64,000 nucleotides of DNA from Jaltomata sinuosa (taxonomy: Eukaryota; Streptophyta; Magnoliopsida; Solanales; Solanaceae), in the NCBI GenBank assembly GCA_003996215.1, contig QJPP01003485.1, positions 1-64,000 of the forward strand, given 5' to 3'. Numbering within the stretch: the first letter of the stretch is position 1; each line of letters starts with the position of its first letter. The position numbers and the translations under genes were made by a program. Below are positions 10,241-22,410 of this stretch, in pieces. Under the pieces are notes generated by a model, which saw nothing but the letters and a program-made list of their open reading frames with translations, was not told the origin of the DNA and made no database searches.

Positions 10241-10706
10241 TCGGGGTCAGCTCAGTTAACCACAATGCTGCCTCATCAGACAGAGACAATGGAAACAACC
10301 TGAGCCTGATCGCTGTCTGACTCACGCCCGGCAGCTCAAACGATTTGCAGATCCCCACGAAATTCATTAAGTGCTGGTTTGGATCATCACCAGCGGCCCC
10401 ACGGAATACACCTCTTAAATTCAGCAACTGTATCATCGTGCTAGTGATATTGAACTTTGCTCCGGGCGGTAGCGGTGGAACAACAATAGCGCCCGTAGCG
10501 CCAGCTCTATCTAAATCGAGATCCTCATCATTCCGTGCACCATCGTCCTGCAGACCACCAGCATTGAGATTTTGTTGGGCCTGCAGTTCTGCAGCGATCC
10601 TCGCTGCCTCTAGTTGTGCGGCCATATTCCGCCTCAATGTTCTAGCAAGCTCGGGGTCGTAGGGTAAAATTTGTTCACCCGAGCTTCGGGTACTATGCAT
10701 GCACAA
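10215..10706 (-). pseudogene. E1 gag N-terminal part
   Basis: Gag forms the virus-like particle. The frame starts at 10706, about 100 bp inside the primer site. It has an Ala/Gln/Asn-rich helical N-terminus, then the gag core: DPNQHLMNFVGICKSFELPG, AIRLRLFPLSLSDEAALWL. A one-base deletion at the GGGG run 10243-10246 (+ strand) throws it out of phase; the expected continuation is in the next frame. A sequencing or assembly error at this homopolymer is possible. Confidence 0.88.
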
Positions 10707-10803
10707 CTTTGTACCCTGTCAAAACAAAAACAACAAACAAACGTAAAGCAGGAAATTATAACAAAAAGTCAAATAGACACACCAGACTTAATCAAAAACC
10801 GTA

Positions 10804-10822
10804 TTCCCCGGCAACAGCGCCA
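10804..10822 (-). promoter_or_regulatory. E1 primer-binding site, tRNA-Asp type
   Basis: On the minus strand TGGCGCTGTTGCCGGGGAA lies four bases inside the 5' LTR. It matches the tRNA-Asp-type PBS of Athila elements (TGGCGCCGTTGCCGGGGA) apart from one internal base. Confidence 0.85.
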
Positions 10823-11743
10823 TTTTTGATAACGCTCAAACTACACCTCAATTTAAGAAGCGTAAGCGATCGTTGTCAAATATATAACCCAACAAGGTTG
10901 GGGTCGAATCCCACATAGAATATGGTGATGATTAAGACTTTAGTGAAGTAGATGACTAGTCGTCAATAGTTTCCAGTAAATAGGGGGGGTTTTGTGATCA
11001 ACGTGAACAAAAGCAACAATTATGTAAGAGAAATAATCAGTAGGAGAGAATGAACTAGGGAAGTGTTCACCATGGCGTTGTAACAATGTCGATTCTAGGC
11101 TTAACCGGGTTCTTTCTATATGCGTATCACGATGTGATTGCGTCTATTGTATCGTCTAAACGTCTCTCGACCAAATAAACAAATTTCCTTTTCTATTCTC
11201 TCGACCTCGAAAAGATGTGCTTTTTAGATTTCAATCCTAACATCAAGTAGAGTAATCCAGTTACGGCATTAATCTTTAAGACGAGAGTTGGTAGTCTCGA
11301 ATCCTTGTTGTTAATCAAGTTTCCCAGTTTTAATCTCTTTACTCAAGCAAATTAAACCTAGGCATGTTCTAATGTTTGCAACCACTAGAAAACGTGACAT
11401 AAAGTATGATTAACAACGTGACAATACATATATCGAACCCAACGCTACCCGGAATCTATATTTCTACGTTTCCATGGCTCCCACAACCCTAGTTGCGGGA
11501 GTTTTAGTTACTCATGCTCGATAAATAAGAGAAAATAGTTGTATTCATAATAAAGGGAAGAAAAGTCTTACAATATAATGAAAACAATCAATCTTCCAAT
11601 ATCCAAGAGCAAGAAAACTAAGAACTCACGAACGAATCAAGAACACAAATTCAAGACAATGAACCGTGTTATTGCGCTCAAAAACCAACCAAAAATGTGT
11701 TTAAACTAATGGGTGAATAATAATTAACATAAACCTAACATAG

Positions 11744-11754
11744 GGTATTTATAG
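11744..11754 (-). promoter_or_regulatory. TATA box of E1 5' LTR
   Basis: Minus strand CTATAAATACC, just downstream of the U3 word array. It is the likely core promoter for the full-length E1 RNA. Confidence 0.62.
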
Positions 11755-11810
11755 GAGTAGTAGAAACCAAATCTAAAACGGGCTAGGAATCCCCAAAACG
11801 CGGGTTGCCG

Positions 11811-12080
11811 CCTGACGCTACTGCCTTAACTTGACGGCCAGGCTGACGGACCGTCAAGGCAGTGACGGACCGTCGCCTGGACCGTCACCTTAAGGCAGTG
11901 GTACTGTTTCCTTTGCTGCCTTGGTGCGACGGTGGGGGTGACGGACCGTCACACCCTTGACGGGCCGTCACCTTGGTCGTCATCCTTAGGCAGTACGTTG
12001 CTTCCACTTGACGGTCCATGTGACGGACCGTCACATGTGTGACGGGCCGTCACTCAGGCTGTCACTCTTAGGCAGAACGT
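11811..12080 (-). promoter_or_regulatory. TGACGG/CCGTCA word array in E1 5' LTR U3
   Basis: The content is the same as at 172-440: about eight TGACGG and six CCGTCA words with closing phrases CTTAAGGCAG and CTTAGGCAG. It lies directly upstream of the TATA box. An as-1-like bZIP enhancer role is an inference from the TGACG cores. Confidence 0.65.
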
Positions 12081-12231
12081 CGTTTTTCTCGTATTTTCTT
12101 CCGTTTCCGTGTTTGTTCCCATTTCCTACAAATACAACATAAAAACATCAAAAACAACAACGGTTGCTTGAAAACGTATGATTGTTCTTAGTAAAAAGGA
12201 GTCAAAAGTAACGTAATTTGGCGTCACATCA

Positions 12232-13306
12232 ACGTTGCACGCCACCCGATGGGCAATTTTGTCCAAAAAATTAGTGATGTTTCGGAAAAGTATAAAAGGC
12301 CAATTTAGGCACAATTGTAAATAGATACTTTAGCTCTAAATATTTGTAAGTAATTTTAGCTTTGAGAACAAGTTTTCCTCTCCAATAAAAAGATGGTTTC
12401 AATCTATTCTCTCTTACAAATCTTGGTTAACCATTTATGTACAAAAACAGAGCTTAGAACTTGAAATTACACTTGAATGAAGAGGATTTTGACTTACCCA
12501 TTTGGTATATCTCTTTCCTTTAGCATGAGTAGCTAATTTCATTTGTCTAGGGATGTGTTGATAATGGTTTCTTGACAAATAGGTGTGGGTGCTGTTAATT
12601 CTTGCTTATAATTGCTCATTTGACATGGGTCTAGTAGTTTCACCAAGTTTAATCCTAAAATTGGTGGTTGCAAATATTGATTTTCCCTACTTGGCTATGT
12701 TGTTGTTTGAAAGAGAATTTCATAGTTTGGGATGTGAAATTACTAGTGGGAACTTGGGACTCCATTTAGATTTGAGGTTAGAAATAGCTCATATCGATGA
12801 AATCACCCATTTAAGGGTCTAAGCTAAAGATAGTGTGACCTCCCCAAGCTTGATCTTGGTTGTTTGTTGATTTAACCGATAGTTCTCTAACTAGGATTAT
12901 AAAATATATGGTTGTTGATCGAGAGATAAAAAACCATACCCATGACCAAGGCTACCAATGTCAATGAGCGAGAATAAGTGTGAATAGACAAACACCCTAT
13001 CCCACATTAAAGCCCCATTGGATACACATCCCTAGTCGATTACTCTCATTTGTACACCTGTTTTACTTTACCATCTTGCTTGAATTGGAATTTTATGACA
13101 GAATTTCCCATCCCCCCCAATCCTTTACTTTCCTGCATTTAAACATTTGCTCTCTTAGTGAACTCATTTCTATAAAATCGTCATTGTGCTATCTATAAGT
13201 CTCTATGGGTATGACCCCGATATCTATTGGGTACTTATAAATATGTTTTTCTTGACGATTGCCAATACCTCTTTATTGGAGAGTATGTTTGAGCGTTTAT
13301 CTATGA
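12232..13306. other. Unassigned AT-rich stretch, possibly an old LTR fragment
   Basis: No gene, RNA or paired repeat is visible. Near 13198-13240, CTCTATGGGTATGACCCCGA and a following GGGTACTTA resemble the 3' ends of some plant LTRs, so an eroded LTR is possible. The first five bases are the right-hand flank of E1. Confidence 0.3.
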
Positions 13307-13984
13307 TGTGATAACTCTTATGGTCATTCCAGCATTTACGCTTTCCTTGTGCTATTAGAGCTTGCCTGTAGTGGCCCAAAGTCATTTATGGCTTGCTGGG
13401 ATTGGTGATTTGGTGCCCTAGCTGTTCATTTGGTTTTTATGGCCATTTATCTGTTTTAGAGCTTTAACTTTGGAATTCATTGACTTTAGTCAATATTCTT
13501 AGCTAATGTGCACGAAATGAAATTCTAACAGTTCTATTAGCTCCAGAGCATAGGGTTTGGTCTAGTTTGACCTTTAGTCAAGGCTTGAGGATTTCTGGTG
13601 TAGTTTTTCTATTTTTAGGCCATTTAGAGTTGGAAGTATGACTTAGGTCAGCTTTTGATTATCATAGCATCAAATTCAAAATTTGACAATTCCATCAGCT
13701 ATGAAATATTGAGTTTGGGTTAGGTAGGTGGTTGATTCGGGTCCTGAGTTAGTCGGGCTCATTTTGGGTGTTTGGTTGATTTTAGTTAGCATTGACTTGG
13801 GTGAACATTCCCAAGTCAGTTGGTTTTCATTTTAGTTTTATCGATTTTGTTGAGTCCTGAGCATCGTTCCACTCTAATAGCATTATTGGTTTTCGAGTAT
13901 TGGTTTCCAATTATTCCCAGAATGCCCCGCAGATGTTTTTAGCTAAGCTAGTTTTTCTGCAACTGGTGGCCTTTAATGCAATGG

Positions 13985-14225
13985 CTCCCAGGCTGCACGA
14001 TGGTGCTAGCCAGCTTCCCGGCCTTCAGTGCGTTCACGCCCGACCAGTGCGATAGCGCCTGGCCGCCTGCCCTTTTGCATAGTGGCACTCATTTGGCGTG
14101 ATGGCGCCTCAGCTCCCACCTGCCTTCAGCACTATAACATTCCTCCAACGCTGATGGCGCTAGCCTGCATCTAGCTTGATAGCTCTGCTCTAGCGCCGAT
14201 GGTGCTGGCCTGCGTCCAGCTTGAT
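13985..14225 (+). promoter_or_regulatory. GC-rich word cluster in G U3
   Basis: Variants of GATGGTGCTAGCC, GATAGCGCCTGGC and GATGGCGC recur several times, followed by GATAAAATCC as a possible TATA-like site. The position matches the CAGCGC/GCGCTG array in F. Confidence 0.5.
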
Positions 14226-14659
14226 AAAATCCCTCTTCTTCGATTTTCAGCATTCATTTTACCAATTTCCCAACTCCACACTTATTTTCTCTCAACTCAA
14301 ATTGCTCCTATCAGTTCTAAGCTTAGGGAATTCTTCAAATTGTCGGGTAATCTTGCTTCCCTCGTTGTTTGGTAAGTCTCCTTTTTCCCCAAGTTGCTTT
14401 TTCTCCATTTTCAAACCTCCATTGATGGTTTTTCTCAAAGCTTGAGTTTTCTTGGTTTATAGCTGCTCCTTTGGCTTTGATTGTTTGTAATTGCGAGGAT
14501 TTCACTCCATAAGCTTGTTTCTCTCATCATGGTGAGTTAATTCTTACTTTAATTTATGACTTTATTCTTTGAATTTCCCTCTTTAATTCCTTACTTCAAG
14601 TGGCTGTTTTGAGCCCCTTTTCTTGGCCAAATCCTCTCAAGTTTTGAGCATGCACTCTT

Positions 14660-14671
14660 GGGGGGGGGGGG
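14660..14671. repeat. Homopolymer of 12 G
   Basis: Twelve consecutive G within LTR G. This is likely slippage and a probable sequencing-error site. Confidence 0.9.
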
Positions 14672-16881
14672 TTGTGATCGTCGTATGCTTTCTCATTTCC
14701 GGTTTTGGGTTATGGGCCCTGTGGGACCGCTTTTGACTCAAATTTTTACCCGACTATTGTTATAGCAATATGGGTATCATTGTTCTTGTTTAAATGTGTA
14801 GTTTATGTTTATGATAGTTTGATTTCATTTTCAGAGCTTCTCAGAGTGGTTTGGGCTTGGACATTATTATGCTAGCAGCTTTTTGTTGGATGACAAGTAG
14901 GTTATGGTTTAACTATTCTAGACTTTGGATATATAGGCTATAAGGGGACTAATTAGTTTCCTTGGTTTGGGTTTATTAGCTTTGTACCCCAGACCTTGTC
15001 CGTTCTTTCATATCCATATTATTTCACTCGTTTGGTTGTAGGATTCGTTGTAGTTGGTTATATCACCCTTGTCGTTCTATGTGGCCTTTTATTTTACTCT
15101 GGACCATAGATGGTGGGTTATTTGGGAATATTCGTTAGTCCCGAACATCAATATTAGTTTGTAGAGCTGGTTATCTATGTTGTAGAATGATTGGAGCTAG
15201 TGCAGGGCTGATAAGTTAATTGTGACCCACTGGGCTACTGTTTGTGACTGAGCATGCCATTATCATGTATATAAAGAGATTTTCTACATGTTTTACTATG
15301 GTTTTGGCTTTGGTTTGACTATTGATGGTTTTCTAAATCTTGCATGGCCCCGAGGGCAAATTTTCGGTAAAAATGGTTGTAACATTTTTTTGGAACTGAT
15401 TTTTATGTGGGGTAAGAGAGATTAGAAGGTGATTTTATCACAATTTTCCCCACTTATAATAGACTCGGTTGGGCCGTGGTGCTAGACATACTTTGATAGC
15501 GATGTGAGATGATATTAGACTCGTTAAAGCTGAGTGTTGAACCTGATTTACTATTGTTTTAGACTCGTTTACCCCCGGGCACCCTTGATGGGGTTTTTGG
15601 GACTCGTTTCATTGATTTTAGACCCAAATAAACTCCGGGCATGCATTTTTGAGATTTGGTTACTAGTTTGGATCTGGATACACTCTGAACTGTTATATTG
15701 AGGCTTGAGATTTAGTATGTGGTCTACGAGTAGACCTCTATGGACCTTGCCAATCCAGACCAAAGGCTATTTGTTGCGAGTGCAGTAGGAGGGGTGTACG
15801 GTGGATTTGAGGTACTCGGGGGAACCCTTCAATGGATCCTGCCTCTATTGGGCCTTTTAGGTACCAGAGGAGGTAACATACGACACTACTATCACACTTG
15901 GTTTCGGCATATCCTACTGCATCATACCATTCATTTGTGTTGGATTCCACTCTTGTTTGATGTTTGCTCAGTGTACGCTCCGGTAGTATGGGATGCGGGA
16001 GGTTTTGTCTTCACTTGATGGTTTTACTTGGGCTATCAGTTGCTTATTTCTTGCATTAAGAGTTTTATTACTAGCTTGACTTGGTTGTTAGCCTTGTTTT
16101 CGAGCATGTTGATGTTATCTTCCTTTCCTCCTTCCCTTTTTACTTGAGGTTATTGATATACCGCCTTTTTCTAAAACTCGCTTTATATACTATTATTGCA
16201 AGGACCCTAGGTGCGTTCTTTCTTCCTTCACCTATGTTCTATGATGTATATTTCTAGTAGCTATCCTAGTATTTTGTTTTCTTCTTGTATCCTTCTGTAC
16301 TAGATTTCGTGTACTAATTTGTTGCTTCTGTGACTACTTGTTTCATATCTGCTATATTATTGCCTTTATATCTTATATATGCCCAGTCGACCTATGATAC
16401 CTACTGGGTACCCGGTTCTTTGCAATTGGTGCTCTTACTATACTCTGCATCTTCCTGGTGCAGATTCTAGTGTGGCCCATCGCCGCTGATTTATTGGAGA
16501 CTCGTGTTTGCTGATCTTTTGGACTATCTGAGGCTGAGGGTGAGCTCTTGACGATCGAAGCTTAGATTTTAGTTCATCCATTGTATTATGTACTCTTTTA
16601 CCAGTCGGAGACATATGTATATATACTTTTGGATCCTTTGTACTCTGTTGATGTAGTTTTGGCTCTTTTACTATGATACCAGGTTTTGGGTTTCGTTTAG
16701 CTTCAGCTTATGCATTCCTGTTGCCTATTTCTTTATCTTGTTCCCTTAGTTCTGCTTATTTACTATCCTTCTGTATACCTGTTAGCTAGTAGCCCATTAC
16801 TAACCATTTTGGGATATGGGGATTGATTCGCCTACTGGGGGGTTGTAGGTGCCATCATGACCAAGAAATTAGGTAATGAAA

Positions 16882-17595
16882 AGTTACCTCTTCATGCATA
16901 AATAGCCGCATAGCACTGTAGTAATAGAAACATCTTGGCTCTGCAGCAGTACAGATCACTCAGGCAAAGAGGAAGACGAAGGACCAAACAATTGGACACA
17001 CATATGAGTCTATGTACAATATTTTGAAGGCTACATTACATTGACCTCCTTCCTAGTCTTTTCATAATACCTTTAGATCTTTAACCTCCCTTTTAGTATG
17101 CATAATAAGTTAGTTCTAAGTTCAGTTTTTCCAATTATTGCATTTCCCTTGCCTCAACTTCCACAAAAAATGCCAAGTATTAACAAGATGATTATCTTGA
17201 CACTACCAATTATTAACAAGACGATTACCTTTACATTATCTTGATGTCGTGCTAGTAAATGTGAGAACTAAATAAAAATTAAGGTAGAAGGTAGACATAA
17301 AGAAAAGGCAATTTTTTGCCAAAGTTCTCCTTATTTTTTGACACACCATTCCAAATGAATTTGTTCGAATAAACATCAATTGTCAATAGAAGACCATGAT
17401 ACATCGACAACTTTTGCACATCAAAGAACAAAGCTTATGAGAAAAGGGACAATTTTGTACCAACTATTCAAAACCTAAGCTGCAGCATGTCATCGTAAAC
17501 CAAATAAATGGTCTCTCTAGTTTTAACAAATTACAAAGGAGGTTAACTAAATTATGTAATGATATATTGTATTTGTACCTAAGCTGCAGGAGGTC
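16882..17595. other. Unassigned stretch between G and A
   Basis: No ORF, RNA gene or similarity to the other elements is visible. It contains a short imperfect direct repeat (ATTAACAAGATGATTATCTT-like, near 17175 and 17210). Its right edge is the breakpoint where element A begins abruptly. Confidence 0.35.
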
Positions 17596-18704
17596 TTCCT
17601 TTCAATGATTTTGGTTTATGTTGTTATAAGTGTTAGGGGAGAAGGCCTTATAGTAGCCTAGCTGGGAGGTAGAAAATTCCTTTTCCTTGTTAGTATACTT
17701 GTTCCACCTTGACTTTTAGGTGTGGGTGAATTGTGAGGCAAGGCTTATTCGTGCGAAATTGTTAGATAAGGAATTTTAGGATGTCCCTCTATAGAATTTC
17801 TTGAATCTGTGACTCCTAACTATGATAAGGAAGAGGAGAGAAGTCTTAAATAGGGTAAGCTACGAAACCATAAGGTGACCATAGTTATAAGATTGAATAT
17901 CGTGATGGGATACATGTGGATATCTATTTTGCACAACTAGTGACCCTTTGGTTGGAAGCCCTAAGTTAGTTGGCTGCTATGATAAGAGGGGATTCTATTC
18001 TTAGAATACATTCTTGAAGCAAAAGATCTGGTTGAGATAGGTTTGAACATGGAGAATCGAGTAGTTAGACTCAGACCTTAGCACCCTTATGTACGCTATT
18101 GAGGTTGTTAGTTGCAAATGGTAGGAGTGGTATTTAAAAGAGAATAGTTTTCCTGTATATCTACTTCTCTCTGTTTGGTGTCCCTTTCGGTTAATTGCAA
18201 TTTCTAGAGTATGTTTGTTCTTTATGAGTTTTAACTGAGTTCCTACTCTTCTCCCAGACCAGTTATCACGTTGGATATCAAATTCCTGTCCTATTGGTCA
18301 TTTTTACATTCTCAGCATGTATATGTGTCTCATTAAATCAGCTCAGTTTTTATTTCAATTAGAAGTCGGTTACCACGATAGTACTTTAGCTTTTGCAACT
18401 CAGTTGAAGGAGCTACTTGGGAAACAAAATCATCCATGAAGGCTAAGTACCCTCACCCTTCCCCTTTCGATCCGGTTTCAACTTGAGGTAGTAGTTCCAT
18501 CCTTAGTTTGTCCTTCCGAATCTATTACGTCAGTTTTCCCCGCGATCCTAGCATGTATTCATATTTTCAAAGTTGATTCAGCCATGTATTAAGTTCAAAA
18601 GTTCAGTTTCATGTTGATTCTTCGGTTTTCATGTTTCATTTTTGGTTGGACTATTTTCTCTCTAGAGTTCCCTTGCTTAGTCTTCATTGAGGATGAATGA
18701 TCCC

Positions 18705-18717
18705 ACGGGGGAGATAT
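18705..18717 (+). promoter_or_regulatory. Polypurine tract of A
   Basis: ACGGGGGAGATAT directly precedes the LTR start TGTAACAC, as in C (46514-46526). Confidence 0.75.
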
Positions 18718-19039
18718 TGTAACACTCCAAAAATCCTAAGCTAATACCTGAACCTTTTTGATGAGTGTAATGATCATTTTCCTAGTGTGGTGAGAGCTTT
18801 AGATGCGAATCATGTTCATAAGAAACTCCTATCATCAAGTCACAAGAACCTCACCATAGTAAGTTTTCATGTAAGACTAAATTAGGGTCAACTTCAATCG
18901 ATTATTACTCCTAAAATATAAAGAGTTAGGTGGCCTAGTGTCCAACAAATTAAAGGTTTTTGAGTCTTCTTTCCAACGCCACCAACTGCAGATTAATCCG
19001 AGTCCGGAGTAAAACGTTATGGGTAGTTTACTGCATTAT

Positions 19040-19600
19040 TGTCAGTGATGATGGATCGGATGACGAACAGTGGTTCTGAACCACGGTCCGTACTGTGACT
19101 CGTCATTGCTTAACTTAATCTTAAATTTTTCATCTTCAAAATCACTGGTTGGTTCACGACTCATAGACCAAAACCACAGTCAGTAGAGTGACCCGTGGTT
19201 TGTCAATATTCAGCTTTTCTGCCCAGTTTCCATGAATGACTTGATGGATCATCGTTTTGAATGACGGTCCATCCTATAACCCGTAGAATCACCTTCAAAG
19301 AGGTACCAAGTCCTCTAAATTCCATGAGTGGGTTGAAGACTCGTCACCCTTTTTCATGACCCGTTCTTCCACTCATAATCCCTGAGGATCAAAGGATCCT
19401 CATATCTTAAAGTCAGAACCACGAGTCAACAGGACGGTCCATCGTCCTGAACCACGGACCGTAGAATAAGTCGTGGTGTTGAGTTCCAGTAGACTCCTAA
19501 AAGTGGAATTTGAAACCACAGATCAATTAACGGCTCGTCCTTTAGGATGAAGGACCGTGGATTGACTCATGGTCTCTGAAGTCGACATTTCCAGCTTTTT
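19040..19600 (+). promoter_or_regulatory. ACGGTCCGT word array in LTR of A
   Basis: CCACGGTCCGTA, GACGGTCCATC, CCACGGACCGTAG and GACTCGTGG/GACCCGTGG variants recur at intervals of several tens of bases, upstream of the presumed promoter near 19670. Equivalent arrays are at 32960-33520, 38120-38660, 41560-42110 and 46850-47400. Confidence 0.55.
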
Positions 19601-20412
19601 CCAAGTTTTAATCCAGGGGAATTTTTGTAATTTCCCACTCTTTTAACTCCTATACTAAGTTGTTTGAAGCCTATTTAGGAGGGTTTTTATTCCCACTTGA
19701 CCTAAGTTCTTCCCCATTCTTTCAATGAACTTCCAAAAGAAGAAAAGGAGTTCCATCTTATCAAGCATCAATTTAGGGTTTCAAGCTCCAAATCTCAAAC
19801 TCCAAGTTCAAGTATCTTAAGTCTTTTCAATTCAAGTGGGTTAGCTTCTATCAAAGTATGTGGGTAATCAACAAAGGGTTCCTTTCACCCTTGTGCCAAA
19901 AACCCCTAATTCAAATTTTGATTTCATGATCTTCAAACTAGGGTTCTTATCCAATTCTCATGGGTTTTGGTAAATGTGGTCTTCTCATGATTTGATTATG
20001 AAATTTCTATTAAAATTGCATGATTTCACATGGGTTTTTACATGTTAACTCTTATTTCATGAATTGAAGTTTAACCATGGAAATTTCTGCATGCATGAAG
20101 TTGATTTAAGCAAATTGGATTTTGATAGCATGTTCCTTATGGATTTTCAAGCATTAGAATGCCTAGATCCTATGTTCTATGAAAGTATATGTTTTATGAA
20201 ATTGAACTAGAGTCGTGCAAATTTTATAAGTCATGAAGTATGCAAGTCTGTCCATGTTATGAAGTATTATGCAAGACAAGGTACCCGATGTTCCATCAAT
20301 GCTCATGAATAGATATCTAAACCAAAATTCATGAGTAGTATGACGATCTGGGGTATGAACAAGTTATGAACAAGTTTGGCATCAGATATGCCACATGTAT
20401 GTGAGCCTCATG

Positions 20413-20428
20413 CTATATATATATATAT
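20413..20428. repeat. (TA)n microsatellite in LTR of A
   Basis: About eight TA units. C LTRs have shorter TA runs at the same place, near 42955 and 48242. Confidence 0.8.
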
Positions 20429-22215
20429 GTTTGGGTAGTAGTATTTAGAATGAAGTTGGACCGGGTGAGAGTACCCTTAGTCCCAGAACTACGTGCCATC
20501 GTAGGTTTCCCTTTGAGGCTTATGATGAAAGGATCCTGGTATGAAATAGTTCTAACTTTGGCAGGTTAGGACAACCTTTTTTGGTGTGGGGCAATCACAC
20601 CGGACTCTATGTAGCTCAGCATGGTTTAATTTCGGTTAAGATAAACTCCCACATGTTTATTTTCAAGCTATGAAGTTATATGATTCTATACTATGAAACT
20701 TAAGCCTTATTTCATGTTTTATGTTTTATACCTTGATATTTATTCATGGTCCTTCTTTAAGTAACAAGTTCATTCTTAAGCATGTTTTAAACTATTTTTA
20801 TCATGATTCATGCATACCTCACATACTCGGTACATCCTATAGTACTGGCACATATCTTGCGCTGCTTCCATTGATGATGCAGATTCATGTGTTCCCTTCC
20901 AAACGCGTGGCTAGAGCTTCCAGGACACTTTTCTGTCATCTGTTGGTGAGTCCTCTTAGGTCGAGCCTAGATATGTTTTAGTTATGTTGATTTCTTATTT
21001 TCGTATTTTGAGTTAGCTAGGGTCTTTTCCTAGCAACTCCTTATGTCATGTAGAGGCTTTTAAAACAAAGACATTGTTCGAGTATCCTTCCTGATTATGT
21101 ATCTTATTTGACTTGATTACCTATTTACGTGATTTCAGATTTATCTATTATGCTTTCGCTTATCTTTGTTATGCTTGAGTATGCTATGACAAAGGGGTTA
21201 GCTTGGGGCACTAGCGGTCCCAAGTCCCGTGTTACGTCTAAGGGGTAGCCTCGGGGCGTGACACACAAGAAACTAGCACAAAGAGTAATCAAACAGGAGT
21301 TACAAGTACAACATGCTAGCAAAAAAAGGATACATACACATGAATACAGGTGAAAGAAGGATGAACACACCTGGAGTCCTTGCACAACAATATAAAGAAA
21401 GAGAGAGAGAGTTGAGAAAAATAGCGGTATACCGGTAACCTCAAGTAAAAAGAAAAGAAGGAAGGCAATCCAACATAATCAAACTAGAAGGCATACACTA
21501 ACAAAAACATGCTTTAAACACCAACTATCAAGATAAGCATAAAACTGGGATCAATCTCACAAATACAAACCTATAATGGAATAACTAAACCACCATAATC
21601 GATAGCTACTACTAGAAATCATAACAAGGAATAGAACTAAAAACCCACAATTTGCTCAAAACACCGCACAACAGTGCCTCAATAGTATAGGACTCACTAG
21701 CCCCTCAATACTCAACCCTAAACCTCGGAGCCTCAACAGGCTAAAACATACCAATCCACCAAGAACCAAGGACCATGAAAAGCTCTATAAAATGATAGGA
21801 GTAATAATATACCTACAGTCCCAACGGCCGCCCATACAATCGAGGAACACAATCAAGTGAAAACAAACCCTCCGGCCGCCCATACATCTTGATTGTACAC
21901 TGAACACACAACAAACAAGGGTTGAATCAAAGTGAAATATGCATGATGATGATGAATCTGATGTAATAGTACCCGTATGTTACCCCCTCCAGTACCTATA
22001 AGGCCCAATAGAGGCAGGATCCATGAAAGGACCTTTCTCGTGTACCTCTCCTATGTCGTACACCCCCCCTCCTGGCATGCTGCATCGGCCCATAGCCTAT
22101 GGACCAGGAACAACAGGGGTTCATAGAGGTCTACTCGTAGACCACATACTAAAAACAGTGAACCTCAAGTGTAACTCAATAATCTTAACCTCATAGTATA
22201 TGCTCGGCTTATACC

Positions 22216-22410
22216 CGGGTCTAAATCAGTAGTAGTAATCTCAAAAACCCATCACAGGGTTCCCAAAGTGTATTCGAGTCTAAACCAGTAGTAGTAATTT
22301 CAAAAACTCATCATAGGGTGCCTGAAGTATATTCGGGTCTAAATCATTAATCAAGTCTCAATAACCCTTATTAAGGGTGCTCGGAGCGTAGCCGGGTCTA
22401 AATTGATAGT
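22216..22410 (-). repeat. 59-bp tandem repeats in F left LTR
   Basis: The phrase CGGGTCTAAATCAGTAGTAG recurs at 22216, 22275, 22334 and 22392 with ACCCATCACAGGGT between. These are diverged repeats of 58-59 bp in the transcribed part of the LTR. Confidence 0.8.

Larger units (their letters stand above)
1..12231 (-). mobile_element. E1: Athila-like Ty3/Gypsy LTR retrotransposon, 3' LTR cut by window edge
   Basis: On the minus strand the order is 5' LTR (12231-10827), tRNA-Asp-type primer site, gag, protease, RT, RNase H, integrase without a chromodomain, an extra ORF3, polypurine tract, and a 3' LTR that runs off the window at base 1. This order, the tRNA-Asp-type primer site, the long 3' region and the third ORF fit the Athila lineage. 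Over the shared 589 bp the two LTRs differ by about 15 substitutions and one indel by eye, about 2.5%. Using the commonly cited grass LTR rate, that would be roughly one million years (inference). The coding frame carries three one-base deletions and three in-frame stops, so this copy is probably dead but could be mobilised in trans. The right-hand flank after the LTR is acgtt; the matching left target duplication lies outside the window. Confidence 0.9.
10827..12231 (-). repeat. E1 5' LTR, complete
   Basis: The LTR is 1405 bp with TG...CA ends: TGATAACG next to the PBS and CACATCA at the outer end. On the minus strand U3 occupies roughly 12231-11760 with the word array and TATA box; R and U5 are the rest. 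Confidence 0.92.
13307..16881 (+). repeat. G: lone, diverged LTR of the F family
   Basis: It starts near TGTGATAACTCTTATGGTCATT and ends near GTGCCATCATGACC...AATGAAA, matching the LTR ends of F (51667-55470, read on its minus strand) at perhaps 70% identity. Shared blocks include the TAGTAGCCCATTACTAACC stretch near 16795 and the GGTCTACGAGTAGACC near-palindrome at about 15722. No primer site, coding remnant or second LTR lies next to it, so it is a solo LTR or the remnant of one. I see no convincing target duplication. Confidence 0.7.
17596..21263 (+). mobile_element. A: 5'-truncated copy of the B/C gypsy-like family
   Basis: 17596-18717 matches the last 1.1 kb of the internal region of C (45408-46526), and 18718-21263 is its LTR. 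The 5' LTR, PBS and gag remnant are missing. The right end sits inside the left LTR of F, whose outer 550 bp are also missing, so one deletion probably removed both. Confidence 0.82.
18718..21263 (+). repeat. 3' LTR of A
   Basis: 2546 bp, from TGTAACACTCC to GGGGCGTGACA. It aligns along its length with the four LTRs of B and C. Confidence 0.88.

Noticed and set aside
15740..16018. 92-codon open frame in G
   Set aside because: It has an overlapping frame on the other strand, no domain, and lies inside an LTR whose relatives do not keep it open.
22216..22410. Regular 59-bp repeats as a possible CRISPR array
   Set aside because: Diverged direct repeats without spacers, shared by both LTRs of the same element.
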